A stretch of 64,000 bases of DNA. Source: Streptomyces radiopugnans. Lineage in GTDB: Bacteria; Actinomycetota; Actinomycetes; Streptomycetales; Streptomycetaceae. A program made the translations under genes and the position numbers. The stretch covers positions 1 to 64,000 of the forward strand of contig NZ_FOET01000010.1 in NCBI RefSeq assembly GCF_900110735.1, written 5' to 3'. Under the pieces are notes generated by a model, which was not told the origin of the DNA, did not search any database, and saw only the letters and a program-made list of their open reading frames with translations. Positions 39,911 through 49,368 of this stretch are shown piece after piece (position 1 is the first letter of the stretch; every line of letters begins with the position of its first letter).

Positions 39911-41431
39911 ATGGCCGGACACGAACACGTACGGGTGGCGGTGATCGGATCGGGGTTCGGCGGCCTGGGCGCCGCCGTACGACTGCGCCGCGCGGGCGTC
40001 ACGGACTTCGTCGTACTGGAGCGCCGCGACTCCGTGGGCGGCACCTGGCGCGACAACAGCTACCCCGGGTGCGCCTGCGACGTGCCCTCCCACCTCTACT
40101 CGTTCTCGTTCGCGCCCAACCCCGACTGGCCGCGGAACTTCTCCGGGCAGGAGCACATCCGCGCCTACCTGGAGAAGGTCGCCGACACCTTCGGGCTGCG
40201 CCCGCACATCCGCTTCGACTCGGAGGTGCTGCACGCCCGCTGGGACACCGGGGCGCTGCACTGGGAGATCGAGACCGGCCGCGGGACCCTGACCGCCGAC
40301 ATGCTCGTCTCGGCCACCGGCCCGCTCTCCGACCCCAAGATCCCCGACGTCCCCGGCCTGGACGGCTTCACCGGCAAGGTCTTCCACTCCGCCCGGTGGG
40401 ACCACGACTACGACCTGCGCGGCAAGCGCGTCGCCGTGATCGGCACCGGCGCGTCCGCCATCCAGATCGTCCCCTCGATCCAGCCGCTGGTGGACAGGCT
40501 CACCCTCTTCCAGCGCACCCCGCCGTGGGTCATGCCGCGCATGGACCGTGAGATCAGCAGGGCCGAGCGCTGGCTGCACGCCAAGGTGCCCCCCACGCGC
40601 GCGCTGCGCCGCCGGATGCTCTGGCTGATCAGGGAACTCCAGGTCGGCGCCTTCACCAAGCACCCCGCGCAGCTCGGCCTGGTGGAGAAGCTGGCCAGAC
40701 ACCACATGACCAAGGTCGTCAAGGACCCGGTGCTGCGCGCCAAGCTCACCCCCGACTACCGCATCGGCTGCAAGCGCATCCTGCTGTCCAACACCTACTA
40801 CCCGGCGCTGGTCAAGCCCAATGTGGACGTGGTCGCCTCCGGTCTGGAGGAGGTGCGCGGCAACACCCTGGTGGCCGCCGACGGCACCGAGGCCGAGGTG
40901 GACGCGGTCGTCTTCGGCACCGGCTTCCACGTCACCGACATGCCGATCGCCCAGCGCATCACCGGCGCGGACGGCATCACGCTGGCCGAGGCCTGGAAGG
41001 ACGGCATGGAGGCGCTGCGCGGCTCCACGGCCGCGGGCTTCCCCAACTTCATGACCGTCATCGGTCCCAACACCGGCCTCGGCAACAGCTCGATGATCCT
41101 CATCATCGAGGCGCAGCTGAACTACATGGTCGACTACCTCGGGCAGTTGGGGACGCTCACCGCCGGATCGGGCGGCCGGGCCGCGCTCGACGCCCGCCCC
41201 GAGGCGGTGCGCTCGTGGACCGACCACGTCCAGCGGCGGATGGCGCGCACCGTGTGGAACACCGGCGGCTGCGACAGCTGGTACCTGGACGCGAACGGCC
41301 GCAACACCACCGTGTGGCCGGGCACGACCGGTGAGTTCGCGAAGGTGACCAGGCGCGTGGACCTGGCCGAGTACGAGGTGCTGCGGGCCCCGGCCCGCGC
41401 CGGACAGCGGAAGGCGGAGGCGACCCGATGA
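39911..41431 (+). CDS. Baeyer-Villiger-type flavin monooxygenase
   Basis: A 506-aa FAD/NADPH enzyme converting ketones to esters or lactones. It has two Rossmann motifs (VIGSGFGGLGAA near the N-terminus and VIGTGASAIQIV near residue 180) and, between them, the Baeyer-Villiger fingerprint F-x-G-x3-H-x3-W as FTGKVFHSARW. GGTWRDNSYPGCACDVPSHLYS (in parts) is typical. ATG at 39911 follows GGGAGG. The TGA overlaps the next ATG (ATGA), so it is coupled to an alpha/beta hydrolase that could open the ester product. Confidence 0.9.
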   Translation: MAGHEHVRVAVIGSGFGGLGAAVRLRRAGVTDFVVLERRDSVGGTWRDNSYPGCACDVPSHLYSFSFAPNPDWPRNFSGQEHIRAYLEKVADTFGLRPHIRFDSEVLHARWDTGALHWEIETGRGTLTADMLVSATGPLSDPKIPDVPGLDGFTGKVFHSARWDHDYDLRGKRVAVIGTGASAIQIVPSIQPLVDRLTLFQRTPPWVMPRMDREISRAERWLHAKVPPTRALRRRMLWLIRELQVGAFTKHPAQLGLVEKLARHHMTKVVKDPVLRAKLTPDYRIGCKRILLSNTYYPALVKPNVDVVASGLEEVRGNTLVAADGTEAEVDAVVFGTGFHVTDMPIAQRITGADGITLAEAWKDGMEALRGSTAAGFPNFMTVIGPNTGLGNSSMILIIEAQLNYMVDYLGQLGTLTAGSGGRAALDARPEAVRSWTDHVQRRMARTVWNTGGCDSWYLDANGRNTTVWPGTTGEFAKVTRRVDLAEYEVLRAPARAGQRKAEATR

Positions 41432-42402
41432 GCCGTGGACCCCGTACGGCGGGCGGCGCGTACGCCCCGCCCGCCCCGCGCCGCGAACTGACCGTCACCT
41501 CCGCCGACGGCTCCCGGCTGCACGTCGAGGAGCACGGGCGCGAGGACGGGCCCACGGTCGTCCTGGTGCACGGCTGGACCTGCTCGACCGCCTTCTGGGG
41601 CCCCGTGGTCCGGCGGCTGGCCGACGAGCACCGGGTGTTCGTCTACGACCAGCGCGGCCACGGCCGCTCCCCGGCCGTCGGCCCCGGCGGCTACAGCACC
41701 GACGCCCTCGCCGACGACCTGTGCGCCGTCCTGGACGCCGCCGGGTCCCGGGCGGTCGTCGCCGGGCACTCCATGGGCGGCATGACGGTCATGGCCGCCG
41801 CCGGGCGCCCGCAGGTGCGCGAGCGCGTCGCCGCCGCGCTGCTGTGCAACACCGGCAGCTCCCGGCTGCTGCACGAGTCCACCGTCGCGCCGCTGAGAGC
41901 GGGCGGGCTGCGCTACCGGATCCAGAAGGCGGTCCTCGGCTCCAGCCTGCCGCTGGGGCCGGTGACGCCGCTGGGCATGCGCGTCCTGCGGTACGCCACG
42001 ATGGGGCCCGGCGCGACGAAGGAGCAGATGGAGGTGTGCGCCCGGATCGTGCACGCCTGCCCGCGCGCCGTACGCGCCTCCTGGGCCCGGAAGGTCCTGG
42101 CAGTGCTGGACCTGGACGCCAACCTCGCCTCCCTGGACCTGCCCGTCGGCGTCATCGCCGGCGAGAAGGACCGGCTCACCCCGCCGGTGCTCTCCCGCCG
42201 CCTCGCCGAGGCGCTGCCGAACTGCACCGGCCTGACCGAACTACCCGGCCTGGGGCACATGACGCCCCTGGAGGACCCCGACGCCGTCGCCGGCGAAGTG
42301 GCCGCGCTGGTGCGCGGCCACCTGGCGGGCGGCGTACGGCAGGAAGCCGCACAGCGGAAGACACCGCCGGCCGAGGCGCCGGCCGGGAAGGAGAGCGCGT
42401 AA
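41428..42402 (+). CDS. Alpha/beta hydrolase (probable esterase)
   Basis: A 324-aa hydrolase. VLVHGWTCSTAFW is the oxyanion region, GHSMGG holds the nucleophilic Ser, Asp is in GEKDRLTPP and His in GLGHMTPLE. ATG at 41428 is in an ATGA overlap with the monooxygenase and the TAA overlaps the next ATG (TAATG). In this context the likely job is hydrolysis of the ester or lactone formed by the monooxygenase. Confidence 0.88.
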   Translation: MSRGPRTAGGAYAPPAPRRELTVTSADGSRLHVEEHGREDGPTVVLVHGWTCSTAFWGPVVRRLADEHRVFVYDQRGHGRSPAVGPGGYSTDALADDLCAVLDAAGSRAVVAGHSMGGMTVMAAAGRPQVRERVAAALLCNTGSSRLLHESTVAPLRAGGLRYRIQKAVLGSSLPLGPVTPLGMRVLRYATMGPGATKEQMEVCARIVHACPRAVRASWARKVLAVLDLDANLASLDLPVGVIAGEKDRLTPPVLSRRLAEALPNCTGLTELPGLGHMTPLEDPDAVAGEVAALVRGHLAGGVRQEAAQRKTPPAEAPAGKESA

Positions 42403-43286
42403 TGGCACGCAGGGACCTCCGGGGCCAGGTAGCGGTGGTGACGGGCGCGGCCCGGGGCGTGGGCGAACTCCTCGCCCGCAGGCTGGCGGCGCGCGGCGCA
42501 CGGCTCGCGCTGGTCGGGCTGGAGCCGGACGAGCTGAAGAAGGTCGCCGAGTCGCTGCCGACGGACTCCGCGCACTGGCACGCCGACGTCACCGACCACC
42601 CGGCCATGTCCCGCGTGGCCCGCGAGGTGCGCGAGCGCTTCGGCGCGGTGGACATCGTCGTCGCCAACGCCGGGGTGGCCACCGGCGGCCCCTTCACCGA
42701 CTCCGACGAGACCGCCTGGCGCCGGGTCGTCGAGGTCAACCTGCTGGGCAGCGCCACCACCGCCCGCGCCTTCCTGCCCGCCCTGATCGAGTCGCGCGGC
42801 TACCTGCTCCAGATCGCCTCGCTCGCCGCGATCACCCCGGCCCCGATGATGACGGCGTACTGCACCTCCAAGTCGGGCGTGGAGGCCTTCGCCCACAGCC
42901 TGCGCGCGGAGGTCGGCTACCAGGGCGTGCGCGTCGGCGTCGGCTACCTGAGCTGGACCGACACCGACATGGTGCGCGGCGCCGACCAGGACGAGGTGCT
43001 GCGCGACCTGCGGGCCCGGCTGCCCTGGCCGAGCAACAAGACGTACCCGCTGGGCCCGGCCGTGGACCGGATCGTCGTGGGCATCGAGCGGCGCTCGTTC
43101 CACGTCTACGGGCAGTGGTGGCTGCGCGGCATGCAGTCGGTCCGCGGCTACCTGCCGGGGATCATCGGCCGGGTCGGGCAGCGCGAGATGAAGCACTTCG
43201 CACCCCGCCTGGCCGCCTCCGGCGGCCCCCGCGGACTGGTCGGCGCGGGCGGCGCGGCGGACGAGAAGGAGCGCACCGAGGGCTGA
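42402..43286 (+). CDS. Short-chain dehydrogenase/reductase
   Basis: A 294-aa classical SDR with NAD(P) motif TGAARGVGE, NAG as VANAGVATG, Ser in QIASLAA and YCTSK active-site Tyr/Lys. The C-terminal extension contains WWLRGMQSVRGYLPG and a Gly/Ala tail. ATG at 42402 follows AAGGAGA. In the operon it could oxidise an alcohol to the ketone used by the monooxygenase, or act on the hydrolase product. Confidence 0.88.
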   Translation: MARRDLRGQVAVVTGAARGVGELLARRLAARGARLALVGLEPDELKKVAESLPTDSAHWHADVTDHPAMSRVAREVRERFGAVDIVVANAGVATGGPFTDSDETAWRRVVEVNLLGSATTARAFLPALIESRGYLLQIASLAAITPAPMMTAYCTSKSGVEAFAHSLRAEVGYQGVRVGVGYLSWTDTDMVRGADQDEVLRDLRARLPWPSNKTYPLGPAVDRIVVGIERRSFHVYGQWWLRGMQSVRGYLPGIIGRVGQREMKHFAPRLAASGGPRGLVGAGGAADEKERTEG

Positions 43287-43288
43287 GC

Positions 43289-43322
43289 GGGCCCTCCCCG
43301 TCCGGGGGCCCTCCCCGTCCGG
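43289..43322. repeat. Tandem 17-bp duplication
   Basis: GGGCCCTCCCCGTCCGG occurs twice in succession (43289-43305, 43306-43322), immediately before a hairpin, suggesting local slippage. Confidence 0.85.
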
Positions 43323-43359
43323 GGGCCGGCGCGGTGGCTGTGCCACCGCGCCGGCCCCC
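43321..43359. terminator. Perfect 18-bp stem between convergent genes
   Basis: GGGGGCCGGCGCGGTGGC and its exact complement flank a TGT loop. It lies 3 nt from the end of the XRE-type gene and 34 nt after the SDR stop, probably terminating transcription from both sides. Confidence 0.88.
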
Positions 43360-43362
43360 GCC

Positions 43363-44259
43363 TCACGTACCCGCCGGGCCCCCGGCGTCACGGCCGTCCT
43401 CGTACGAGCCGAACACGTGCACCACGAGACCGGTCTCGCCGGGGGCGGCCGGCACGTGCAGGGTCTCGTAGTCCAGGGTGAGCAGCCCGGCCGTCGGGTG
43501 CCGCAGCCGTTTGCGCCCGGCCGCGCACATCACGACCTCGCCGGTGGCCCAGATCCGCCGGAAGTCGGCGCTGCGGGCGGACAGTCCGGCCAGGAGCGCG
43601 GCGAGTTCCGCGTCGTCGGGGTAGCGGCCCGTGGCGACCCGCAACTGGCCCACGGCCTCCGCCGCCCTGTCCTCCCAGTCGGGGAAGACGGTCCGGGAGG
43701 CGGGGTCGAGGAAGAGGTACCGGGCCTGGTTCCGGTCGCGGCGGCCGGGGTCGCCCAGACCGCCGATCAGTTCGGCGCCCAGCTCGTTCCAGGCCACCAC
43801 GTCGGTGCGGTGGTTCGTCACGAAGGCCGGCAGGCGGCCCATGGAGTCCAGGATCCGCCGCAGCAGCGGGCTGACCCTGGCCCTGGGCGCGGGACCGCGC
43901 CTGGCGCCGACCAGGGTGCCCAGGTGCCTGCGCTCGGCCGCGTCCAGGCCCAGCGCCCCGGCGAGCGCGTCGAGCACCTCGGGGGACGGCTGGGTGGCCC
44001 GGCCCTGTTCGAGGCGCACGTAGTAGTCCACGCTGATCCCGGCGAGCTGGGCCAGCTCCTCGCGGCGCAGCCCGCGCACCCGCCGCCGGCGGCCGCCGGG
44101 GAGGCCCACCTGCTCCGGTGTGACGCGCCCCCGGCGGGCGCGCAGGAAGGAGCCGAGCGCCCGCCGGGCGTCGCCTATCCCGTCGATTCCGTCGATCCCG
44201 CCGACTCCGCCGGCGTCTTCGGTCCTGCCGGTCCCGTCGATGAGTTTCCCGCCGTCCAT
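43363..44259 (-). CDS. XRE-family HTH regulator with MmyB-like ligand-binding domain
   Basis: A 298-aa regulator. XRE helix-turn-helix (RVRGLRREELAQLAGISVDYYVRLEQGR, in parts) at about residues 60-90, and a C-terminal MmyB-like PAS domain (PAFVTNHRTDVVAWN, ARYLFLDP). The N-terminus has a low-complexity GGIDGIDGIGD stretch. This group typically regulates an adjacent oxidoreductase; here the NAD(P)H dehydrogenase gene starts 98 bp away, divergently. ATG at 44259 is 7 nt after CATACT. Confidence 0.9.
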   Translation of the reverse strand: MDGGKLIDGTGRTEDAGGVGGIDGIDGIGDARRALGSFLRARRGRVTPEQVGLPGGRRRRVRGLRREELAQLAGISVDYYVRLEQGRATQPSPEVLDALAGALGLDAAERRHLGTLVGARRGPAPRARVSPLLRRILDSMGRLPAFVTNHRTDVVAWNELGAELIGGLGDPGRRDRNQARYLFLDPASRTVFPDWEDRAAEAVGQLRVATGRYPDDAELAALLAGLSARSADFRRIWATGEVVMCAAGRKRLRHPTAGLLTLDYETLHVPAAPGETGLVVHVFGSYEDGRDAGGPAGT

Positions 44260-44357
44260 GCGGTCCAGTATGGGTGGCCCTCGCGGTACCAGGACCGCCG
44301 TTCCGCCGGCCGAACCGGGTACTGGCTGCCCGTACGCGCCCGGGGGAACGTGGCGGC

Positions 44358-45152
44358 ATGACCGAAGCCGTACCGAAGCAGTCCAGGAAGATCCTCGTCG
44401 TCAGCGCCCACCCCGACCCCCGCTCGCTCACCGCCTCCCTGACCGCCTTCGCGGTCGGGCACCTGCGCGAGGCGGGGCACGAGGTGCGGGTGTCCGACCT
44501 CCACGCGATGAAGTGGAAGGCGGTGGTGGACGCCGACGACTTCCCCGACCGCCCCGCGGACCGGCGGCTGGACCTGCTGACCGCCGCGGAGGAGGCCGCC
44601 CGGACGGGGCGGCTGTCGCCGGACGTCGCCGCGGAGCAGGAGAAGGTGCGCTGGTCGGACGCGGTGGTCCTGCAGTTCCCGCTGTGGTGGTTCTCGGTGC
44701 CGGCGATCCTGAAGGGCTGGATGGACCGGGTGTTCGTCCGCGGGTTCGCCCACGGCCCGGGGCTTCCACCGCCCTACGGCGAGGGCGTTCTGGCGGGGCG
44801 GCGGGCGCTGATGTCGGTGACGGCCGGCGCCCGGGAGTCGTCCTTCTCCGACCGGGGCGTCCACGGGCGGCTGGCGGACCTCCTCCACCCGTTCCAGCAC
44901 GGCCTGTTCTGGTTCACCGGCATCGCGCCGCTCGAACCCTTCGCGGTGTACGACGCGAACGTCCTGCCCGGGGACCGGTTCGAGGCGGCGAAGCGGGAGT
45001 ACGGGCGGCGGCTCGACCGGCTCTTCACCGACGAGCCGGTCCCGTACCGGTCGCTCACCGGCGGCGACTACGACCGCGACATGCGGCTGCTGCCGGGCGT
45101 GGAGGCGCCGGGGACGAGCGGCCTGGACCTGCACGTCCGTCCGCGCGGCTGA
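44358..45152 (+). CDS. NAD(P)H-dependent oxidoreductase, flavodoxin fold (NQO/KefF-like)
   Basis: A 264-aa FMN/FAD quinone reductase-like protein. The N-terminal VVSAHPDPRSLTASLTAFA is the flavin phosphate-binding region; QFPLWWFSVPAILKGWMDRVF is the family signature (in parts); LMSVTAGARESSFSDRGVHG follows. It performs two-electron reduction of quinones or azo compounds. It is likely controlled by the divergent XRE/MmyB regulator. Confidence 0.88.
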   Translation: MTEAVPKQSRKILVVSAHPDPRSLTASLTAFAVGHLREAGHEVRVSDLHAMKWKAVVDADDFPDRPADRRLDLLTAAEEAARTGRLSPDVAAEQEKVRWSDAVVLQFPLWWFSVPAILKGWMDRVFVRGFAHGPGLPPPYGEGVLAGRRALMSVTAGARESSFSDRGVHGRLADLLHPFQHGLFWFTGIAPLEPFAVYDANVLPGDRFEAAKREYGRRLDRLFTDEPVPYRSLTGGDYDRDMRLLPGVEAPGTSGLDLHVRPRG

Positions 45153-45156
45153 ACGC

Positions 45157-45190
45157 CCGGGTCCGGCGGGCACCCGCCCGCCGGACCCGG
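45157..45190. terminator. 15-bp stem between convergent genes
   Basis: CCGGGTCCGGCGGGC / GCCCGCCGGACCCGG with a 4-nt loop, 4 nt after the oxidoreductase stop. Confidence 0.85.
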
Positions 45191-45218
45191 TCCCGGACGC
45201 GGACGGCCGTCCGCGTGC

Positions 45219-45434
45219 CTAGGCGTTCGGCCTGTCCTCCTCGTCCCACTCCGCAGGGCTGTCCTCGTGGGGGTGGAGCTTCCAGTCCTCCTGCTCGCGG
45301 TCGCGGGTCTCCGGCCGCCGGGAGCGGTCATCGCCCTCGCGGGGACCGCCCCCCTCGCGGGAGCCGCCCCGCGCCGTCTGGCGCCGGTCCCTGATCTCGC
45401 TGAAGTCGTCCGAGTGCTTGTCCGACTTGCCCAT
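45219..45434 (-). CDS. Small hydrophilic conserved protein
   Basis: A 71-aa, highly charged protein (Arg/Asp/Glu-rich, DDFSEIRDRRQTARGG, EDWKLHPHEDSPAEWDEEDRP, in parts). It has no signal or helix of membrane type and is probably disordered. ATG at 45434 follows GGGAG. The ordered ends on both sides suggest a conserved streptomycete protein of unknown function rather than chance. Confidence 0.55.
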   Translation of the reverse strand: MGKSDKHSDDFSEIRDRRQTARGGSREGGGPREGDDRSRRPETRDREQEDWKLHPHEDSPAEWDEEDRPNA

Positions 45435-45513
45435 GCGCACTCCCGGAAGTCGTCGGGACGGTCGGGTCACCACCAGGCTGGCACGCCCGCGGGCACCCCG
45501 CACATCGAGCGGT

Positions 45514-48500
45514 TCACGGCCGCGGCGGCAGCGGGGGACGGCTGCGGTCGGGGACGTCGTCGTAGCCGGGCGGGGCGGCGGCCGGGTGGCGTTCCAGCAG
45601 GTCCAGCGCGGTGCGCACCGCCGTCTCCAGCATCGGGTGGTGGTCCTCGGCCCAGTCCGTCGGGGTGCGCAGCACCTCGATGTCGGGCTCCACGCCGTGG
45701 TTCTCCACCGACCACTTGTACTCGTCGAACCACGCCGCGTTCATCGGCACCGTGATGACCGTGCCGTCGCCGAGCCGGTGGCGCCCGGTCATGCCGACCA
45801 CCCCGCCCCAGGTGCGGGCGCCGACCACCGGGCCGATGCCCAGCAGCCGGAACGCGGCGGTGATCATGTCCCCGTCGGAGGCGGTGGCCTCGTCGGCCAG
45901 GGCCACTATCGGGCCGCGCGGGGCGTTGGACGCGTAGCTGACCGGCCGGGCGTGGCGCACCAGGTCCCAGCCGAGGATGGTGCGGGTCAGCGCCTCGACG
46001 ACCAGCTCGCTGATGTGGCCGCCCGCGTTGCCGCGCACGTCCACGATCAGCGCGGGCCGGGAGACCTCCATGCGCAGATCGCGGTTGAACTGCGCCCAGC
46101 CGGAACCGCCCATGTCGGGGATGTGCAGATAGCCGCACCGGCCGTCGCTGAGCCTGCGCACCACCGCGCGCCGCCGGCTCACCCAGTCCTGGTAGCGCAG
46201 CGGGCGCTCGTCGATGAGGGGGACGACGGCGACGCGGCGGGGGCGGTGCGGGACGGCGTCCGGACCGTCGCCGGGCTCGGTGGTCAGGAAGGCCAGCTCG
46301 ACGGTGGTGCCGCCGGCCGCCGCCAGCAGCGGGAACGGTCCGGCGTCCGGGTCCACCGGGCGGCCGTCGACATGGGTGAGCACCGAGCCCTCGCGGATGC
46401 CGGAACCGGCCAGCGGGGAGCGGGCCCGGGAGTCGGAGGAGTCGCCGGGCAGGATGCGCCCCACCCGCCAGCGGCCCTCCCCGTCGCGGGCGAAGTCGGC
46501 GCCCAGCAGCCCGATCGGCCGCTGGTAGTGGGCCGGGCCCTCGTTGCGCCGGGCCGGCGAGACGTAGGCGTGGGAGGTGCCCAGCTCGCCCACCGTCTCG
46601 CGCAGCAGGTCGGCGAACTCGTCCGGGGAGGCCACCCGTTCGACCAGCGGGCGGTACTGGTCCAGGATCGCGTCCCAGTCCACGCCGGACATGCCCGGGT
46701 CCCAGAAGTAGGACCGCATGATCCGGCCCGCCTCGTCGAACGCCTGCCGCCACTCGGCGCGCGGATCGGCGTCGTGCAGGATGCGGCGCAGGTCGAGGTG
46801 GGTGGTGGAGTCGGAGTCGGCGTGCTCGTTGGCGGGGACGGCCCGCAGGTCGCCGTCGTCGTTGACCACCAGGCGGGTGCCGTCGCCGCTGACCGCGAAC
46901 CAGTCGATGTCGCTGGTCAGTTCGGTGCGCTTGGCCTTGACCAGGTCGAAGTGCTCCAGGGTGGGGCGGCCGGAGGTGTCGGCCGGGTTGGCGAAGGTCT
47001 CGCCCAGCGCCCCGGAGATCGGCCAGCGCAGCCAGACCAGCCCGCCGCCGCTGACCGGATGGAGCGAGGAGTACTTCGAGGCCGCCACGGGGAAGGGCGT
47101 GACGCGGCTGGCCAGCCCCTCGGCCTCCACCAGCACCGTCCCCTCCTCCCCGGCCGCCTCGCCGAGGGCGTCCGGGTCCAGTCCGCCGGCCGCCGGGCGG
47201 CCCTCGGGGGAGAGGGCGAACGGCGAGGGCGTGGCCGACGACAGCGGCACCAGGTACGGGCGGCAGCCCAGCGGGAAGGACAGGTCGCCGGTGTGCACGT
47301 CGTACACCGGGTCGAAACCGCGCCAGGAGAGGAAGGCGAGATAGCGGCCGTCGCGGGTGAAGACGGGCTGCTCGTCCTCGAAGCGGCCCTCGGTGACGTC
47401 CAGGATGGTGCGGTCGGACAGACGGGCGATCCGGATGCGGGTGAGAGCGCCGTCGGTGCCGGGGTGGGCCCAGGCCAGCCACTGGGAGTCGGGGGAGAAG
47501 GCGAGGTGGCGGACGGGGCCGTTGACGGAGCCGACCAGCTCGGCGACGCCGGCGGCTCCGGTTCCGGCACCCTCCGGCCCGGCACCCTCCGGCCCGGCGG
47601 CCTCCCCGCCTCCGGCGCCACCGCTCCCGGCGCCCCCGCCCCCGCTCCCGCTCTCGTCCCCGGCGTCCACCAGCAGCAGCCGCCCGTCGTGCGAGGCGAC
47701 GGCCAGGGTGGCGCCGTCCGGCGAGGCGATCAGCTCGTGCACCCGCCCCAGCCGCCCCGCGGCGAGCCGCACCGGCTCGCGGGCGCCGGTGGCCCGCGGC
47801 AGGTCGGCGATCTCCACCGCGTCCTCGCCCTCGGCGTCGGTGACGTAGGCGATCCGGCCGGTCGAGCCGAGCATCTCCGGCAGCCGCACCCGCACCCCCG
47901 GGGTGTCGGCGATCACCCGTGCCGGGCCGTCGCGGTGGGTGAGCCAGTACAGGCTGCCGCGCACCCCCACCGCGCTGGCGCGCCCGGTGGTGTCCACGGC
48001 CAGGGAGTTCACATGGCCCGCGGCCGACACCTGGTAGACACGGCGCCCGGCGCGCGGCCCCGCCAGCCGCACCGGCAGCCGGCGCGGCCTCGCGCGCGGC
48101 GAGAAGTCGTCCACCAGCCACAACTCGCCCGCGCACTGGTACACCACGCGCTCGCCGTCGGTGGAGGCGTGGCGGGCGTAGAAGTCGGCGTGATCGGTGT
48201 GGCGGCGCAGGTCGGTGCCGTCGGGCAGGCAGGAGTAGAGGTTGCCCACCCCCTCGTGGTCGGAGAGGAACGCGATCCGGCCACCGACGATCATCGGGCA
48301 GTCCAGATGCCCGTACAGCTCGGGCACCAGGCGCTCGCCCTCCAGCCACAGCCGTCCCATCGCGCCGCCGCGGTAGCGCTTCCAGGAGGCCGGCTCGTGG
48401 GGCGGGGTGCCGGTCAGCAGCAGGGTGCGCCGCTCGCCGCCGAGATCGGCGACGGCGAGGTTCGACACCGGGCCCCAGGGCAGCTTCTCGCCCGGACCGC

Positions 48501-48942
48501 CGCCCGCCGGCAGCCGGTAGGCCCAGGCGAAGTGCGAGAACGGCTGGCCGTGCGAAGCCACGGCCAGGATGTCCCCCTCGGGCGTCCAGCCGCAGACCTG
48601 GGTGTCCACCGCGCCCCAGTACGTCAGTTGCCGCGACGGCCCGCCGTCGACCGGCGTCAGGTGCACCTCGGGGTCCAGGCTGCGCCAGTTCGTGTACGCG
48701 ATGTGGCTGCCGTCGGGGGAGAAGCGCGGGTGCCCGATGCGGGTGCGGTCCACCGTCAGGCGCCAGGCGCGCGGTGGTTCGGCGGCCCCGGGCGCGAGCG
48801 GGGCGATCCACAGATCGTCCTCGGCGGTGAAGCAGAGCAGGTCGCCGCTGAGGTGCGGAAACCTGAGGTACGCCCCGGAGGGGTCCGGGGAGGGGGGAAC
48901 GGAGGTGCCTGGGGATCCGGAGGTCGCGGTCATCTCTCCCAT
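45514..48942 (-). CDS. Tricorn protease homologue (S41)
   Basis: About 1,142 aa. An N-terminal six- and seven-bladed beta-propeller region (FSPDGSHIAYTNW, FSPDSQWLAWA repeats) leads to a C1 helical domain, a PDZ (GIREGSVLTHVDG) and the S41 core. Catalytic residues fit archaeal tricorn: Ser-His in GTSHAYVS, nucleophile Ser in ATASDGDM and Glu in VENHGVEPD. It degrades short peptides made by the proteasome or Clp. A Gly/Ala/Glu linker of about 40 residues interrupts the second propeller. Start uncertain: ATG 48942 or ATG 48933, neither with ideal Shine-Dalgarno. Confidence 0.9.
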   Translation of the reverse strand: MGEMTATSGSPGTSVPPSPDPSGAYLRFPHLSGDLLCFTAEDDLWIAPLAPGAAEPPRAWRLTVDRTRIGHPRFSPDGSHIAYTNWRSLDPEVHLTPVDGGPSRQLTYWGAVDTQVCGWTPEGDILAVASHGQPFSHFAWAYRLPAGGGPGEKLPWGPVSNLAVADLGGERRTLLLTGTPPHEPASWKRYRGGAMGRLWLEGERLVPELYGHLDCPMIVGGRIAFLSDHEGVGNLYSCLPDGTDLRRHTDHADFYARHASTDGERVVYQCAGELWLVDDFSPRARPRRLPVRLAGPRAGRRVYQVSAAGHVNSLAVDTTGRASAVGVRGSLYWLTHRDGPARVIADTPGVRVRLPEMLGSTGRIAYVTDAEGEDAVEIADLPRATGAREPVRLAAGRLGRVHELIASPDGATLAVASHDGRLLLVDAGDESGSGGGGAGSGGAGGGEAAGPEGAGPEGAGTGAAGVAELVGSVNGPVRHLAFSPDSQWLAWAHPGTDGALTRIRIARLSDRTILDVTEGRFEDEQPVFTRDGRYLAFLSWRGFDPVYDVHTGDLSFPLGCRPYLVPLSSATPSPFALSPEGRPAAGGLDPDALGEAAGEEGTVLVEAEGLASRVTPFPVAASKYSSLHPVSGGGLVWLRWPISGALGETFANPADTSGRPTLEHFDLVKAKRTELTSDIDWFAVSGDGTRLVVNDDGDLRAVPANEHADSDSTTHLDLRRILHDADPRAEWRQAFDEAGRIMRSYFWDPGMSGVDWDAILDQYRPLVERVASPDEFADLLRETVGELGTSHAYVSPARRNEGPAHYQRPIGLLGADFARDGEGRWRVGRILPGDSSDSRARSPLAGSGIREGSVLTHVDGRPVDPDAGPFPLLAAAGGTTVELAFLTTEPGDGPDAVPHRPRRVAVVPLIDERPLRYQDWVSRRRAVVRRLSDGRCGYLHIPDMGGSGWAQFNRDLRMEVSRPALIVDVRGNAGGHISELVVEALTRTILGWDLVRHARPVSYASNAPRGPIVALADEATASDGDMITAAFRLLGIGPVVGARTWGGVVGMTGRHRLGDGTVITVPMNAAWFDEYKWSVENHGVEPDIEVLRTPTDWAEDHHPMLETAVRTALDLLERHPAAAPPGYDDVPDRSRPPLPPRP

Positions 48943-49368
48943 GGTCGGCAGCCGGGCGGCGGGCGGCAACTCCTGGGAGCGGCGCGGCGGTCGGCGCTCC
49001 GGGTCTCACCGGCGGGAGCGGGCCGCGCCGCGCGGCGGCGGGGCCGGGAGACCGGCCTGGTCCGGTGCGGGCCGCGCTGTCCGCGGGGGAGTGCGGCCCG
49101 GGGTTCTGCGCGCCGTGCTCCGGGCTCGCGCTCCGGGTTCGTGTCCCGGGCGGGGCCGCGGGGCCGGATGACGGCACCGGCGGGCATGCGCGCGGGCGGG
49201 CGGGTCGGTCCCTGCCGCGTCCGCGGGGTTCTTCCGGAGGGGCCTGCGGGTTCTGCGGGGTTCTGCGGGTCGTGCGCGGCTCTTGTGCGGTCTGCCGCGT
49301 CCTGCGGTTTCCGTTCCGGCCGTTTCCCGGCGCCTGCTTGCCGAAGCGCCGGACGCGCGGCCGCCGCC
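48943..49368. other. 426-bp G/C-extreme intergenic region
   Basis: Between the tricorn start and the SsgA-like stop. No gene supported. Near 49243-49270 it has three near-tandem 10-mers of the type TTCTGCGGGG. No terminator with a clear loop was found. Confidence 0.5.
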
